Part shown: piece by piece, positions 15,564 to 24,560 of the stretch
Numbering within the stretch: position 1 is the first letter of the stretch
Layout: the number at the start of each line of letters is the position of its first letter
Assembly: GCA_964459325.1 (NCBI GenBank)
Contig: CAYWKU010000004.1
Coordinates: 98,908-162,907, forward strand
Length of the DNA stretch: 64,000 bases
From: CAYWKU01 sp964459325
Lineage (GTDB): Bacteria; RBG-13-61-14; CAYWKU01
Direction of reading: 5' to 3'
Program-made: the position numbers and the translations under genes
Notes under the pieces: model-generated
Told to the model about the DNA's origin: nothing
What the model saw: only the letters and a program-made list of their open reading frames with translations
Database searches by the model: none

Positions 15564-18032
15564 TTATGCCGTGCTCTCTTCGGTGGCTTCCTCTTCTTCC
15601 TCTTCGGCCTCGGGTTTTTTCCTCGCTTCGGCGATGAGTCGCCGGGTTTCGGCTATCTCCTCCTCCGTAACGCCTTTTCGTAGCTCCTCCGCCCTGTTCA
15701 TCACCCCCTGGAAGCGCAACCCTTCCGAGGCGCTTATCCACTCCAGCCCCAGCCGCTCGGGGCGGATGCCGCGTTTTTCCATCTTCCTCCATATTTTCTT
15801 CACCCGCCGCTCCGTCCACTTATTGGCGTCGATGTAGTGGCAATCGCCGATATGGCAACCCGATACAAGCACCACCGGCGCCCCCTTCTCGAAAGCGCGC
15901 CACACGAACTTTTCATCCACTCTCCCGGAGCACATGGTGCGTATCAGCCGCGCGTTCGGCGGGTATTGAAACCGGGAAACGCCCGCGAAATCGGCTCCCG
16001 CGTAAGAGCACCAGTTGCAGGCGAAAACCACAATCTTCTCCGACGGATTCTCCGCCAGTATAGAATCCACCTGCGCTTCTATCTGGGCATCGGTGAAGTG
16101 GTGCATTTCGATGGCGCCCCGGGGGCATTCGGCGCCGCAGGTTCCGCACCCGGCGCACGCCGCAACGGTCACCCGCGCCGGAAGCTTGCTCTTGGTGTCC
16201 ACGGTGATTGCGCCGTAAGGGCAGACCTTGGCGCATATGCCGCACGAGTTGCACAACTCGGGGTTAACCTCGGCGGTTATGGCCTCCACCTTCAGCTTCC
16301 CCGGGTTCATCAGCCGCATGGCACGGGCAGCCGCCGCGGAAGCCTGGGTCACAGTCTCCTTGATGTCCTTGGGGCCTTCCGCGCAACCGGCGAAGAAAAT
16401 CCCCTGCGTGGCCGAGTCCACCGGCTGGAGCTTGGGGTGAGCCTCCAAAAAAAAGCCGTCGGCCGTTCTTTGCAGGGCCAGCATTTCCTGCAGCGAATCC
16501 GCCTCCTCAGGGGCCTGTACCCCCACCGCCAACACCACCATGTCGGTTTTGTGGGTCTCCAATTCGTTGGTGGCGGTATTTTCCACCATCAGCGCCAACT
16601 CGCCGGTGTCGGCATCCCGCTTCACCGAACCGGGCAGGCCGCGGATATAGCGCACTCCCATCCCCTTGCTGCGGCGGAACAACTCCTCGAACCCCTTCCC
16701 GAAAGCGCGGATGTCAATGTAAAACACTTTCACTTCGATGTCCGGGTAAATTTCCTTGATAAGGAGGGTGCTTTTGATGGTGTTCATGCAGCATATGTTG
16801 GAGCAGTAGGGCTTGCCACGCCTTTGCGAGCGCGACCCCACGCACTGGATAAAGGCCACCGACCGGGGACGCTGCATGTCGGTGAGTTTTACCAGCTCTC
16901 CCTGAGTCGGCCCGCCGGCGTTTACGAGTCGCTCGAATTCGATGCTGGTCAGCACGTTTTCGTAGCGGGTGTAGCCATACTCGTCCAGCGCCGTCGGGTC
17001 GTACACGTCCATGCCGGTGGCCACCAGCACGGCGCCCACGTCGAACTCCACCTCCTCGTCGCTCATGTTGAAGTCTATGCACCCTTTCTCGCACTTTTCG
17101 ATGCACTTACCGCACACGATGGGGTTGTGGCCGAGGCACTGGTCTATGTCCACGGTGTACGCCGACGGCACTGCCTGGGGAAATGGTGAATAAATCGCCC
17201 GCCGTGAGCTCAGGCCCATGTTGAACTCGTCCGGCGCCACCACCGGGCACACCTCGACGCAATCGCCGCAGGCGGTGCATTCGTCTTCCCTCACGTAGCG
17301 GGCGCGCTTGAGCACCCGGACGTGGAAGTTGCCCACGTGGCCGGTGATGCTTTTTATCTCGCTCAGGGTAAGCAGCTTAATCCGTGGATGCCGACCGGCA
17401 TCCGTCATCTTGGGACCCAGTATTCATATGGAGCAGTCCATGGTTGGAAACGTCTTATCCAACCTGGCCATGACACCTCCTATACTGGGCTGCTTTTCCA
17501 CCAGGAAGACGTCGTAGCCTGAATCCGCCAGGTCCAGCGCCGCCTGGATGCCCCCTACCCCGCCGCCTATTACCAGGGCGGAACGGTTGACGGGAACCTC
17601 TACCTCCTCCCGTATCCTCAACCGGGAAGCCCGCGCCACGGCGGAGCGCACCAGGTCTTTCGCCTTCAGGGTGGCGCCCCCCTTGTCGTGGCCGTGCACC
17701 CACGAGCATTGCTCGCGCAGGTTGGCGATTTCCAAAAGGTACGGGTTAAGCCCGGCTTCGCTTATGCACTTGCGGAACGTCGGCTCGTGCAGCCGGGGCG
17801 AGCACGAAGCCACCACTATGCCGTCCAGACCGTACTCGGCGATGTCGTTCTTGATGAGCTTCTGGCCCGGCTCCGAGCACAGGTACTTGTCGTGGCGGCT
17901 TACGGCCACTTTTTCCAGCCCGGCGGCATACTCGGCCACCGCCTCGCAGTCCACCGTTCCTGCGATGTTCAGGCCGCAGTGGCAAACGTAGACGCCCAGC
18001 TTTCTCGTCGGGTCGGTCGTTTGATTACCCAT
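15564..18032 (-). CDS. hdrA: HdrA-MvhD fusion, predicted selenoprotein (Sec203 at in-frame TGA)
   Basis: Flavin- and iron-sulfur-containing heterodisulfide reductase subunit A, the branching subunit of Hdr complexes. Visible in order: CHCGLNIAG near the start; FAD motif [17 protein letters not shown] (about 145-165); the conserved F-P-T-x-D-C segment; ferredoxin clusters [12 protein letters not shown] and [12 protein letters not shown]; a second 2[4Fe-4S] pair [12 protein letters not shown] and [12 protein letters not shown]; an MvhD-type domain ([26 protein letters not shown]); and a Glu-rich tail. The frame is open on both sides of a TGA at 17426-17424, giving D-C-S-I-U-I-L-G-P-K-M, where U sits at the second Cys of the usual D-C-x-x-C. 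A SECIS-like hairpin follows. ATG 18032 with GGAAGGGG upstream is preferred over TTG 18047 (822 residues including Sec). Last gene of the kor-hdr operon. Confidence 0.9.
17386..17403 (-). promoter_or_regulatory. Candidate bacterial SECIS hairpin of hdrA
   Basis: On the coding strand, GGATGCC-GGTC-GGCATCC forms a perfect 7-bp stem with a GGTC loop. It starts 20 bases after the TGA codon, with the loop 27 bases after it. The GGUC loop matches the GGUCU apical loop of the E. coli fdhF SECIS, which binds SelB, and the spacing falls in the range accepted for bacterial SECIS elements. Confidence 0.75.
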
Positions 18033-18068
18033 CGCGTCCCCTTCCAATCTTTTTATCTTTTGTTTTCA

Positions 18069-19265
18069 TCACAATTTTCTCGGTTTGACACGTTCTCCGC
18101 CGGTGTAGGTTATCCGCTCGGCCAGCACCGACACCAGGTCCTTGATTTCCATTTTCAACGAGCCTTTCTTCAATGGGTCCCGCATGGCGCATGTCAGGTG
18201 AATCATGCACTTGGGGCAGAAAGTCACCAGCATTTGCGCCCCGGTGGCTTTCGCCTCCTTCAACCTTTCCACCTGGATGCGCTTCGAGTATGCGTCGCAG
18301 TTAATGAAGCCGCAGTTGCCGCAGCATATGGCGCTTCGTCCCGAGTTTTCCATCTCTTTAAGCTCAAGCCCGGGCACTTCGGTAAGCAACTCGCGGGGAG
18401 CGTCGCCTTCGCCGTTGGCCGCCCTCGCCAGCCTGCACGGGTCCTGGTAAGTGACCTTCCGGTCGAGAGCGTTGAAGGCCTTGCCGCCCTTTTTTATCTC
18501 GCGGTTGAGCAGGTCGGCCAGCAGGGTGACTTTCAGGTCGAAGCCCCCAACCGCCTCCGGCATGTGCTCGCTCAATACCCGGTAGCATTCGGGGCAGGAG
18601 GTTATGACTTCCTTCACACCGGCCTTTTTGAACTCCTCGTAGTTGAGACGGCACAGTATCTCGAAGTTTTCCTCGTCGCCGCTCCATAAGAGGTCGTGCC
18701 CGCAACATCTCTCCTCGCCCATAACTACCGGCTCGATATCCAGAAAGTTCAGCAGCCTGATGCTGTCGCGGGATATTGACAGGGTATCCACTTCGATGCC
18801 GGAGAAGAAAATATCGAAGTAGGGGGTGCAGCCGGTGAAGAACGCCACTTCTCCCTCGGTGGCCACCTTCAGGTCTTCGTCAATCCACTCCAGTCGGTTC
18901 TGCTTCAAATCCGGCGAGGTCATCATCCTCATCCACGAATGCAGCGCCCCGTCGTGCGCGTGATAGCCCGCCAGTCCGCGGGTTCCGGCCAGGAACGTCC
19001 TCATTTCGAGTATGAACCTGCTGAACTCGACCCCCGAGGGGCACCGCTCCTCGCACAGCCCGCATGTCAGGCATTCCCAAACCATGTTTTCGATGTAGGT
19101 CTCCTGGTCGCGTTCGGCTATGAGCTTATGGGCCAACAGGCGCGGGGAATACTCCTTCCCGGTCAGCACTCTCGGGCATGAAGCGGAGCACTTGCCGCAT
19201 TCGAGACACTGATAGAGAGACCGGTCGCGTATGATGCGGTCGACTTCCGGTGCGTACAGGCTCAT
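18069..19265 (-). CDS. HdrC-HdrB fusion (HdrD-like) iron-sulfur protein
   Basis: Fe-S oxidoreductase of 398 residues. A 2[4Fe-4S] HdrC-like N-terminus (CLECGKCSASCP and CLTCGLCEERCP, about 15-80) is fused to an HdrB-like C-terminus with two Cys-rich CCG motifs (about 185-265 with CCGHD and CPECY, and about 315-360 with CCGNCG and CPKCM). In HdrB these bind the unusual [4Fe-4S] clusters that cleave disulfides; the true substrate in a non-methanogen is unknown. The frame extends upstream of 19265, but the ATG at 19265 overlaps the mvhD stop as ATGA and begins directly at M-S-L-Y. The stop lies 36 bases before hdrA(Sec). Confidence 0.9.
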   Translation of the reverse strand: MSLYAPEVDRIIRDRSLYQCLECGKCSASCPRVLTGKEYSPRLLAHKLIAERDQETYIENMVWECLTCGLCEERCPSGVEFSRFILEMRTFLAGTRGLAGYHAHDGALHSWMRMMTSPDLKQNRLEWIDEDLKVATEGEVAFFTGCTPYFDIFFSGIEVDTLSISRDSIRLLNFLDIEPVVMGEERCCGHDLLWSGDEENFEILCRLNYEEFKKAGVKEVITSCPECYRVLSEHMPEAVGGFDLKVTLLADLLNREIKKGGKAFNALDRKVTYQDPCRLARAANGEGDAPRELLTEVPGLELKEMENSGRSAICCGNCGFINCDAYSKRIQVERLKEAKATGAQMLVTFCPKCMIHLTCAMRDPLKKGSLKMEIKDLVSVLAERITYTGGERVKPRKL

Positions 19266-19693
19266 ACCGCCTCCCGCTGCCTCCTCGGCTTGGCCGGGTT
19301 GGGGCCCATGGATTCTATCAGCTCTGCAAACTCCCACAGGGCCGCCGCGAATTCCTCCTTCTCGTGGGCCAGGAAACTTCGCTCGACCAGCCGCTTCTGG
19401 CCGATACCCAAAAGGCGCAGGAGTCGGCGCACCCGGTGAACGTTGGTGTGCCCCACCTCCGGCCCCGGGCCGTAGCGGCAGTCTTCGTCCTTGCATTCCA
19501 ATAAAATAACCCCGTCGGCTCCGTGCTCGAAAGCCCTGAGTATCATGGCCTGGTTGATTCTGCCGATGCACATGACCCTCACGAGGGTGAAGTTGTGAGG
19601 CAGGCTCATTCCGGCCATACCCGCCGCGTTGTAGCAGGCGTAAGGGCTCCAGTTGCAGCATATTCCCAGCAGGTTTACCGGCTCGGCCATCAT
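19262..19693 (-). CDS. mvhD: MvhD-like [2Fe-2S] hydrogenase/Hdr delta subunit
   Basis: Small iron-sulfur linker protein of 143 residues, MvhD/FrhD family. In methanogens MvhD joins hydrogenase or formate dehydrogenase to HdrA. The family Cys pattern is present: ICCNWSPYACYNAAG near the start, RVMCIGRI, and LLECKDEDCRYG. It is the second MvhD-type domain in the operon; the other is fused to the C-terminus of HdrA(Sec). The ATG at 19693 overlaps the stop of the upstream HdrA/GltD gene as ATGA, and its own stop overlaps the hdrBC start in the same way, showing tight translational coupling. A longer upstream frame is rejected. Confidence 0.9.
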   Translation of the reverse strand: MMAEPVNLLGICCNWSPYACYNAAGMAGMSLPHNFTLVRVMCIGRINQAMILRAFEHGADGVILLECKDEDCRYGPGPEVGHTNVHRVRRLLRLLGIGQKRLVERSFLAHEKEEFAAALWEFAELIESMGPNPAKPRRQREAV

Positions 19694-22600
19694 CTTTCTC
19701 CCGAGAGCGTTTCCGCCACCAACTCGACCAGGGCGCGGTTGGAGAAGTAGGGCATATCGAGGGCGGTTACGGGGCATCGTCCCACGCATCCGCCGCATCC
19801 GACGCAGTTGTGATGAATCACCCGGGATTTGTAGATTCCCCATTCGTCCGGTTCGAGCTTGATGGCGTCGAAGGGGCATATATCGGCGCATCTTCCGCAT
19901 CCCCGGCACCTGTCGGGGTCGACCCGGGGGCTCAGCTCGTGGTCCTTGAGAAAAGCTTCCGCCGCCGCGGTGGCCACCTGGGCCGCCAGCGCGTTTCCCG
20001 CCTCGAAGGCGTTAACCCGGTTCAGCGTGCGCGGCATGACCCTGTAGAAGCCGAGCTGGGGAGTGTGGAAAAACGCGAAGTTGTAGCGGTAAAATTTTTT
20101 CAGGCCCACCATGTCCTCGTGAATGGCCAGCGGGAGGACGTTCTCGTCGGTCAGGCAGACGATGTCGGCCTTCCACCGGCGCCTGTGGCCGCTTTCGTCT
20201 TCGTAAACAACTGTGAAGTCTCCGAGGTGGCCCCTGATTTCCTTGATACGGGCCTCATCCACGTGCGTGATACCGCGCCCTCCGATTTTATTGACGGGCC
20301 TTTCGCGTATGTAGTCCGGTGGGCCGGTCTCATCGGGCAGCGAGCAACGGTGCACCAGCCTCACCCGGAAACCCTGCAGGGCCAGGTTGGCGGCGCAGGC
20401 CGTTCCCACTTCCGAGCCGCCGAGGATGACAATGTTTCTGCCGATTTCGGTGAATCCGCGCCTCAGCGGCCCCGCCAGTTTCGCCCGCTTGTAAGCTTCC
20501 CGGAAGAGCCGGCGGCCCCTTTCGACTATTTCGTCCTCGGTTTCGTCTTCCCTGTGGAGACGGTCTTTAACGTTGAGCATTTCGAAGCGGCTTCGCTCCA
20601 TGCCCAGCCTGTCGAAAAGGTGAATCCTCGACCGGGTGCGCTGGTCGTTGCATGCGATGCACTGGAACTCGAGCGGGCAACACGCGCACGAAGCCACCAC
20701 CGCGCGGGTAAGGTTCTTTTCGCGCACGGCTTTTGCCACCGCCTCTGCGCCCTCGAAGTTGCACACGGAAGTTATCAGCTCGCTGTGATGCACTCCCGAA
20801 ACGGAGCCGGCGAAATCCTTGAGACGCATGAGAGCTTGTTGCGGGGCCATGGCGCCGTTGCAGGTGCAAAGGAAAAACCCGAGCCTCAGCTCCTCCGGCA
20901 CTTCCCCGGTCGCCCGTGCTTCCGAAAATCCCGACGGCGGTCTCAAGTCACCGCTTTTCATCATCGCCTGCCCGGCGGATGCGCTGCCCGCAACCAGGAT
21001 GTCCATCAGGTCGGTGGCCTTTTGGAGGTCGCCCAGGTAGTGGACGTTTTCCATGCCGAGCAGTCCGGTGTCGGGCACTTCGGATGCGTCCGCCACTATG
21101 ACCGAAGGGCTCGATATATCGAAACTTTTCTGCTCGCGGAAATGATTTATGGCCCCTATCTCTTCGCACGCGCTCTCGCACACCCGGCATTCGCAACACC
21201 CGCTGCATTGCAGGCACCGGGCGGCTTCGGCAACCGCCTGCTCGGTGGTGAAGCCGTAGTCCACTTCGTCGAAATCCCGCCTGCGGACACGGGGTTGTCT
21301 CTGCGCCGTGACCGGTCTCCACCGGCGGGGGGTCTGTTCCGATATTTCCACGTAATCGCCCACACCACGGGAGCGATGGTCGGGTTTTTCAACAGGGGCT
21401 TCTTCACCGGTTATATACTTATATATATCTGCGGCGGCCTTTCTTCCGGAAGTCATGGAGTCAATGACGCTGGATGGGCCTGTCACCACGTCGCCCGATG
21501 CAAAGATTCCATCGGCCGAGGCGCAGCAGGCTTCATCGACGGAAATTCTTCCGCCTGAGCCGATTTCCAGTTCCTCTTCGAAGCCGCTTCCGGCAATGCC
21601 GGGTTTCTGGCCTATTGAAACTATGACCGTGTCGGCATCGAGTGTGAACGTTTCTTCCGGGTCGTAAACGATGCACATGGGGCCGTCTTTTTCGGACTTT
21701 TCCCAGTGAGCGGGTCGCAACTCGACGCTTTTGATAGCGCCTCCAGCTCCGTGAAAAGCTACGGGGGCCACGGCGGGTCGGAATTGCACGCCCTCCTCGC
21801 GGGATTCGCCCACCTCGCGCGGATGGGCGGGGAACTCGTCTTCGGTCTCGACGGCGACTACGGTAACTTCGGCGGCGCCCAGCCTGAGAGCCGTGCGGGC
21901 GGCGTCCATGGCGGAGTTTCCGGCGCCGACGACCACGGTATGGCCGCCGACTTTCCCCTTTCCTTCCAGGTTTACGCCCCGCAGGAACTCGACGCAATGC
22001 CTGACGCCGTTCAACTCCTCACCCGGTATGTTGAGTTTAAGGTCCCGGTGAGTGCCGGTGCACACCAGCACCGCGTCGTAGCCTTCGGCCTTGAGCTCGG
22101 TCGGTGAGGAGACGCTCGCGCCGGTGCGGATTTGCACCCCGGCGGCCTCGATGGCGCGGATTTCGGCGTCCAGGACATTTCGCGGCAATCGGAAGGAGTT
22201 TATTCCGGCCCGCAGCATTCCGCCGGGCGAGTCCATTTCTTCGAAGACGGTCACGTTCAGGCCGCTTTTATTGAGGAAGTGAGCGGCCGTCAGCCCCGCC
22301 GGCCCCGAGCCTACCACCGCCACCCGCTCGGACCGCCCGGGGACGTCCGGCATTTTGAATCGCGGCTCGTTCGAGCGGGTTTCGTAGTCGGCCAGGAACC
22401 TTTTTACTCCCCGTATGGCGACGGCTTCATCCAGCTCGCCCCTTCGGCATGGCTCTTCGCAGGGGTGATGACAAACCCTGCCGCATACTCCCGGGAGCGG
22501 GTTGTCTTCGCGGATTATATCAAGGGCCTCCTCGAACCGGGAAGCGGCGGTAAGGGCCATGTAGGCCTGCACGTTAACTCCTATGGGGCAATCGGTTCGG

Positions 22601-23064
22601 CACGGCGCGGGGGGCCTCTTGTCCAGCTCCAACGCCCGGGAGGGACAGTAGTTGGGACTTCGCCTGAGCGGCGGGTTATCCGATTCCCCCAACGGGCATA
22701 TTTCCATGCATTTTCCGCAGCCGGTGCACTTGTCGTAATCGATATACTCGGGGTCCTGCACCACCGCGGAGCGATACCCTTCCTCGTCGGGCGCGATGTT
22801 TTCAATGCGGGCGTGAGTAAGCGGCATGACCAGCGGATTGCGGGTTACCCGCAGGTAAAGGGGACGGAACTGGAAGTTGAGGTCGTCCGGCCATTCGGTA
22901 AAGCCCTTGATGCCGCCGGGCAGGGCCAGAAAGTGGGGGGCGCGGGTTATCCACGCCACCGGAATGCGCGACTTGGCCAGGTCTTCGGCGGCCTTCAACG
23001 CGCCGTAACCCGCTCCCACCAGGAGAACGGAGCGCTGGGGTGTATGTTTCGAGTCGGAGGTCAT
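19690..23064 (-). CDS. HdrA-like / GltD-like FAD-NAD(P) multidomain fusion
   Basis: Redox protein of 1124 residues. In order: an N-terminal HdrA-like FAD domain (LLVGAGYGALKAAEDLA) with no visible D-C-x-x-C segment; a ferredoxin motif CTGCGKCMEICP (about 115); a GltD-type module (about 150-560) with the helical Fe-S domain (CRTDCPIGV, CGRVCHHPCEEPCRRG), GSGPAGLTAAH and VVVGAGNSAMDAA, consistent with FAD and NAD(P)H sites; a Cys-rich stretch (CLQCSGCCECRVCESAC, about 630); an HdrA-like region (CTCNGA; VASCACCPLEFQC; LGGSEVGTACAANLALQG); and a 2[4Fe-4S] end (CRGCGRCADICP and CVGCGGCVGRCP). It could connect NAD(P)H to the Hdr and ferredoxin pools. It is coupled by ATGA overlap to both neighbours. 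Confidence 0.88.
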   Translation of the reverse strand: MTSDSKHTPQRSVLLVGAGYGALKAAEDLAKSRIPVAWITRAPHFLALPGGIKGFTEWPDDLNFQFRPLYLRVTRNPLVMPLTHARIENIAPDEEGYRSAVVQDPEYIDYDKCTGCGKCMEICPLGESDNPPLRRSPNYCPSRALELDKRPPAPCRTDCPIGVNVQAYMALTAASRFEEALDIIREDNPLPGVCGRVCHHPCEEPCRRGELDEAVAIRGVKRFLADYETRSNEPRFKMPDVPGRSERVAVVGSGPAGLTAAHFLNKSGLNVTVFEEMDSPGGMLRAGINSFRLPRNVLDAEIRAIEAAGVQIRTGASVSSPTELKAEGYDAVLVCTGTHRDLKLNIPGEELNGVRHCVEFLRGVNLEGKGKVGGHTVVVGAGNSAMDAARTALRLGAAEVTVVAVETEDEFPAHPREVGESREEGVQFRPAVAPVAFHGAGGAIKSVELRPAHWEKSEKDGPMCIVYDPEETFTLDADTVIVSIGQKPGIAGSGFEEELEIGSGGRISVDEACCASADGIFASGDVVTGPSSVIDSMTSGRKAAADIYKYITGEEAPVEKPDHRSRGVGDYVEISEQTPRRWRPVTAQRQPRVRRRDFDEVDYGFTTEQAVAEAARCLQCSGCCECRVCESACEEIGAINHFREQKSFDISSPSVIVADASEVPDTGLLGMENVHYLGDLQKATDLMDILVAGSASAGQAMMKSGDLRPPSGFSEARATGEVPEELRLGFFLCTCNGAMAPQQALMRLKDFAGSVSGVHHSELITSVCNFEGAEAVAKAVREKNLTRAVVASCACCPLEFQCIACNDQRTRSRIHLFDRLGMERSRFEMLNVKDRLHREDETEDEIVERGRRLFREAYKRAKLAGPLRRGFTEIGRNIVILGGSEVGTACAANLALQGFRVRLVHRCSLPDETGPPDYIRERPVNKIGGRGITHVDEARIKEIRGHLGDFTVVYEDESGHRRRWKADIVCLTDENVLPLAIHEDMVGLKKFYRYNFAFFHTPQLGFYRVMPRTLNRVNAFEAGNALAAQVATAAAEAFLKDHELSPRVDPDRCRGCGRCADICPFDAIKLEPDEWGIYKSRVIHHNCVGCGGCVGRCPVTALDMPYFSNRALVELVAETLSGER

Positions 23065-23639
23065 TTACCCGGGCGGCTTTCCTGTTGCTTGGCTTTTCCT
23101 TTGAGTATGGCTTCGCCGTACTCCCGCCCTCTCCGGAAAGCGGCGGCGTTTTTGTCCACGGTGTGAGGCGGGACGGACTTGAGAACCGACTGCTCGAGGG
23201 ATTCGGCGCTTACCACGTCGCTGACCGCCGAGAAGAATCCCAGCATGACTATGTTTGCCATCATCCTGTTTCCCATCTCCTCGGCGAAACGGGTGGCGGG
23301 TATGTGATAAGTTGTCCAGGAGGGGTCGGGCTCCTCCGTTTGGACCAGGTCGGTGTCCCATATGAGCGTGCCGCCCTTGACGAGCGAGTTCACGTTTTTG
23401 TTGTAGCCCTCCTGGCTCATGCAGATGAGCGTCCGGGGGTTTTCGACGTATGGGTACAGTATTTCCTCCTCGCTCACGATAACCTGCGCCGAGCATGACC
23501 CTCCCCGGGCTTCCGGGCCGTACGACTGAGTAAGAGTGGCCTGCTTTTCATCGAAAAGCGTTGCGGCCTTTCCGAGTATGTTTCCGGTGAGGACGATGCC
23601 CTGCCCTCCGAAGCCGGTTATGAGTATTTCCTTTTCCAT
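23061..23639 (-). CDS. korC: 2-oxoacid:ferredoxin oxidoreductase gamma subunit
   Basis: Gamma subunit of a four-subunit 2-oxoacid:ferredoxin oxidoreductase, 192 residues, including the family opening I-T-G-F-G-G-Q-G-I-V-L-T-G and the segment SYGPEARGG. It forms part of the CoA- and ferredoxin-coupled decarboxylation complex with the genes just upstream. Its stop overlaps the start of the HdrA/GltD fusion by ATGA, which physically ties 2-oxoacid oxidation to the Hdr module. The gene order D-A-B-C matches 2-oxoglutarate ferredoxin oxidoreductase (KorDABC); branched-chain or pyruvate specificity is not excluded. Confidence 0.9.
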   Translation of the reverse strand: MEKEILITGFGGQGIVLTGNILGKAATLFDEKQATLTQSYGPEARGGSCSAQVIVSEEEILYPYVENPRTLICMSQEGYNKNVNSLVKGGTLIWDTDLVQTEEPDPSWTTYHIPATRFAEEMGNRMMANIVMLGFFSAVSDVVSAESLEQSVLKSVPPHTVDKNAAAFRRGREYGEAILKGKAKQQESRPGK

Positions 23640-23654
23640 GCTGCTACGCTCCCC

Positions 23655-24551
23655 TTACTTCGACTTTCCGGCCGGTGATTTCTTTTCTTCGAGCTTCGGC
23701 CAGTCCCCAAGCTCGCGGCGGTTTATGATGCCGTACATGTCGGAGAAGGTAGGCCGCTGCGTGTCTATGAATTTTCCCACCACCAGCTTGTCGTTGAAGT
23801 CGAGGCCGGCGTCTTTGGGGTCTATGTTGTTTCGTATGACCGAGTGCTCGTGGTAGAACTTGATTATATCCAGCGATTTTCTCATCTTGTTTCTCCGCCC
23901 GAATGCCGTCGGGCAGGGGGTGAGCACTTCCACGAAGCTGAAACCGGGCTTTGTCATGGCCTCGGTGATGGAGTCGGTGAGCCTTCGGATATGCAGGGAA
24001 GTCCACCTTGCGACGTAGACCGCGCCACAGGCCGCAGCGAGATAGCAGAAGTTGAAAGGCTCCTCGGGGCACCCGATGGGGCTGGTGGTGGTTTTGGCGC
24101 CGAAGGGGGTGCTCGGGGCGAGCTGGCCTCCGGTCATCCCGTAGTTAAGGTTGTTCACGCAGATAATCTTGATGTCCAGGTTGCGCCGTGCGGCGTGTAT
24201 GAAGTGGTTTCCGCCGATGGCCACCAGGTCTCCGTCGCCGGAGCACACCAGTACGCTGGACTGAGGCCGGGCCAGTTTCAGGCCGGTGGCGAAGGGTATG
24301 GCGCGCCCGTGAGTGGTGTGGAAGCTGTCCAGCTTGATATATCCGGCCATTCTTCCGGTGCATCCTATTCCAGACACCATCGCCACGTCGTCGTACGGCA
24401 CGCCGGATTTCTGTATGGCGGATATGACGCAACTGAAGACGGCGCCTATCCCGCAGCCGGGGCACCATATATGCGGCAGCCGGTCGGTTCGGAGCAATTC
24501 GTCCTGGGGATGGGACATGTTCTGCGTATCGCTTTTTCCTGATGTGCTCAT
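23655..24551 (-). CDS. korB: 2-oxoacid:ferredoxin oxidoreductase beta subunit (thiamine diphosphate-binding)
   Basis: TPP-binding beta subunit of 298 residues. WCPGCGIG near the start is the usual cluster/TPP-related motif of Kor and Vor beta chains. The TPP/Mg motif GDGDLVAIGGNHF continues to NNLNYGMTGGQ, and HGRAIPFATGLKLA matches the family. It decarboxylates the 2-oxoacid with the alpha subunit and reduces ferredoxin. The ATG at 24551 follows GAGGAGGCGTA, supporting this start over a later internal Met. It lies 9 bases after korA and 15 bases before korC. Confidence 0.93.
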   Translation of the reverse strand: MSTSGKSDTQNMSHPQDELLRTDRLPHIWCPGCGIGAVFSCVISAIQKSGVPYDDVAMVSGIGCTGRMAGYIKLDSFHTTHGRAIPFATGLKLARPQSSVLVCSGDGDLVAIGGNHFIHAARRNLDIKIICVNNLNYGMTGGQLAPSTPFGAKTTTSPIGCPEEPFNFCYLAAACGAVYVARWTSLHIRRLTDSITEAMTKPGFSFVEVLTPCPTAFGRRNKMRKSLDIIKFYHEHSVIRNNIDPKDAGLDFNDKLVVGKFIDTQRPTFSDMYGIINRRELGDWPKLEEKKSPAGKSK

Positions 24552-24560
24552 TACGCCTCC

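Noticed and set aside
15837..17189. 450-residue plus-strand frame opposite hdrA
   Set aside because: Shadow frame of a GC-rich gene: His/Arg-rich composition, no motifs, while the minus strand encodes clear iron-sulfur motifs.
17424..18047. Short stand-alone HdrA N-terminal gene ending at TGA 17424
   Set aside because: The same frame continues into the rest of HdrA after the TGA, the stop sits at a conserved Cys column and a SECIS-like hairpin follows; a selenocysteine codon explains this better than two genes.
19810..21558. 582-residue plus-strand frame opposite the HdrA/GltD gene
   Set aside because: Antisense shadow without motifs or ribosome site.
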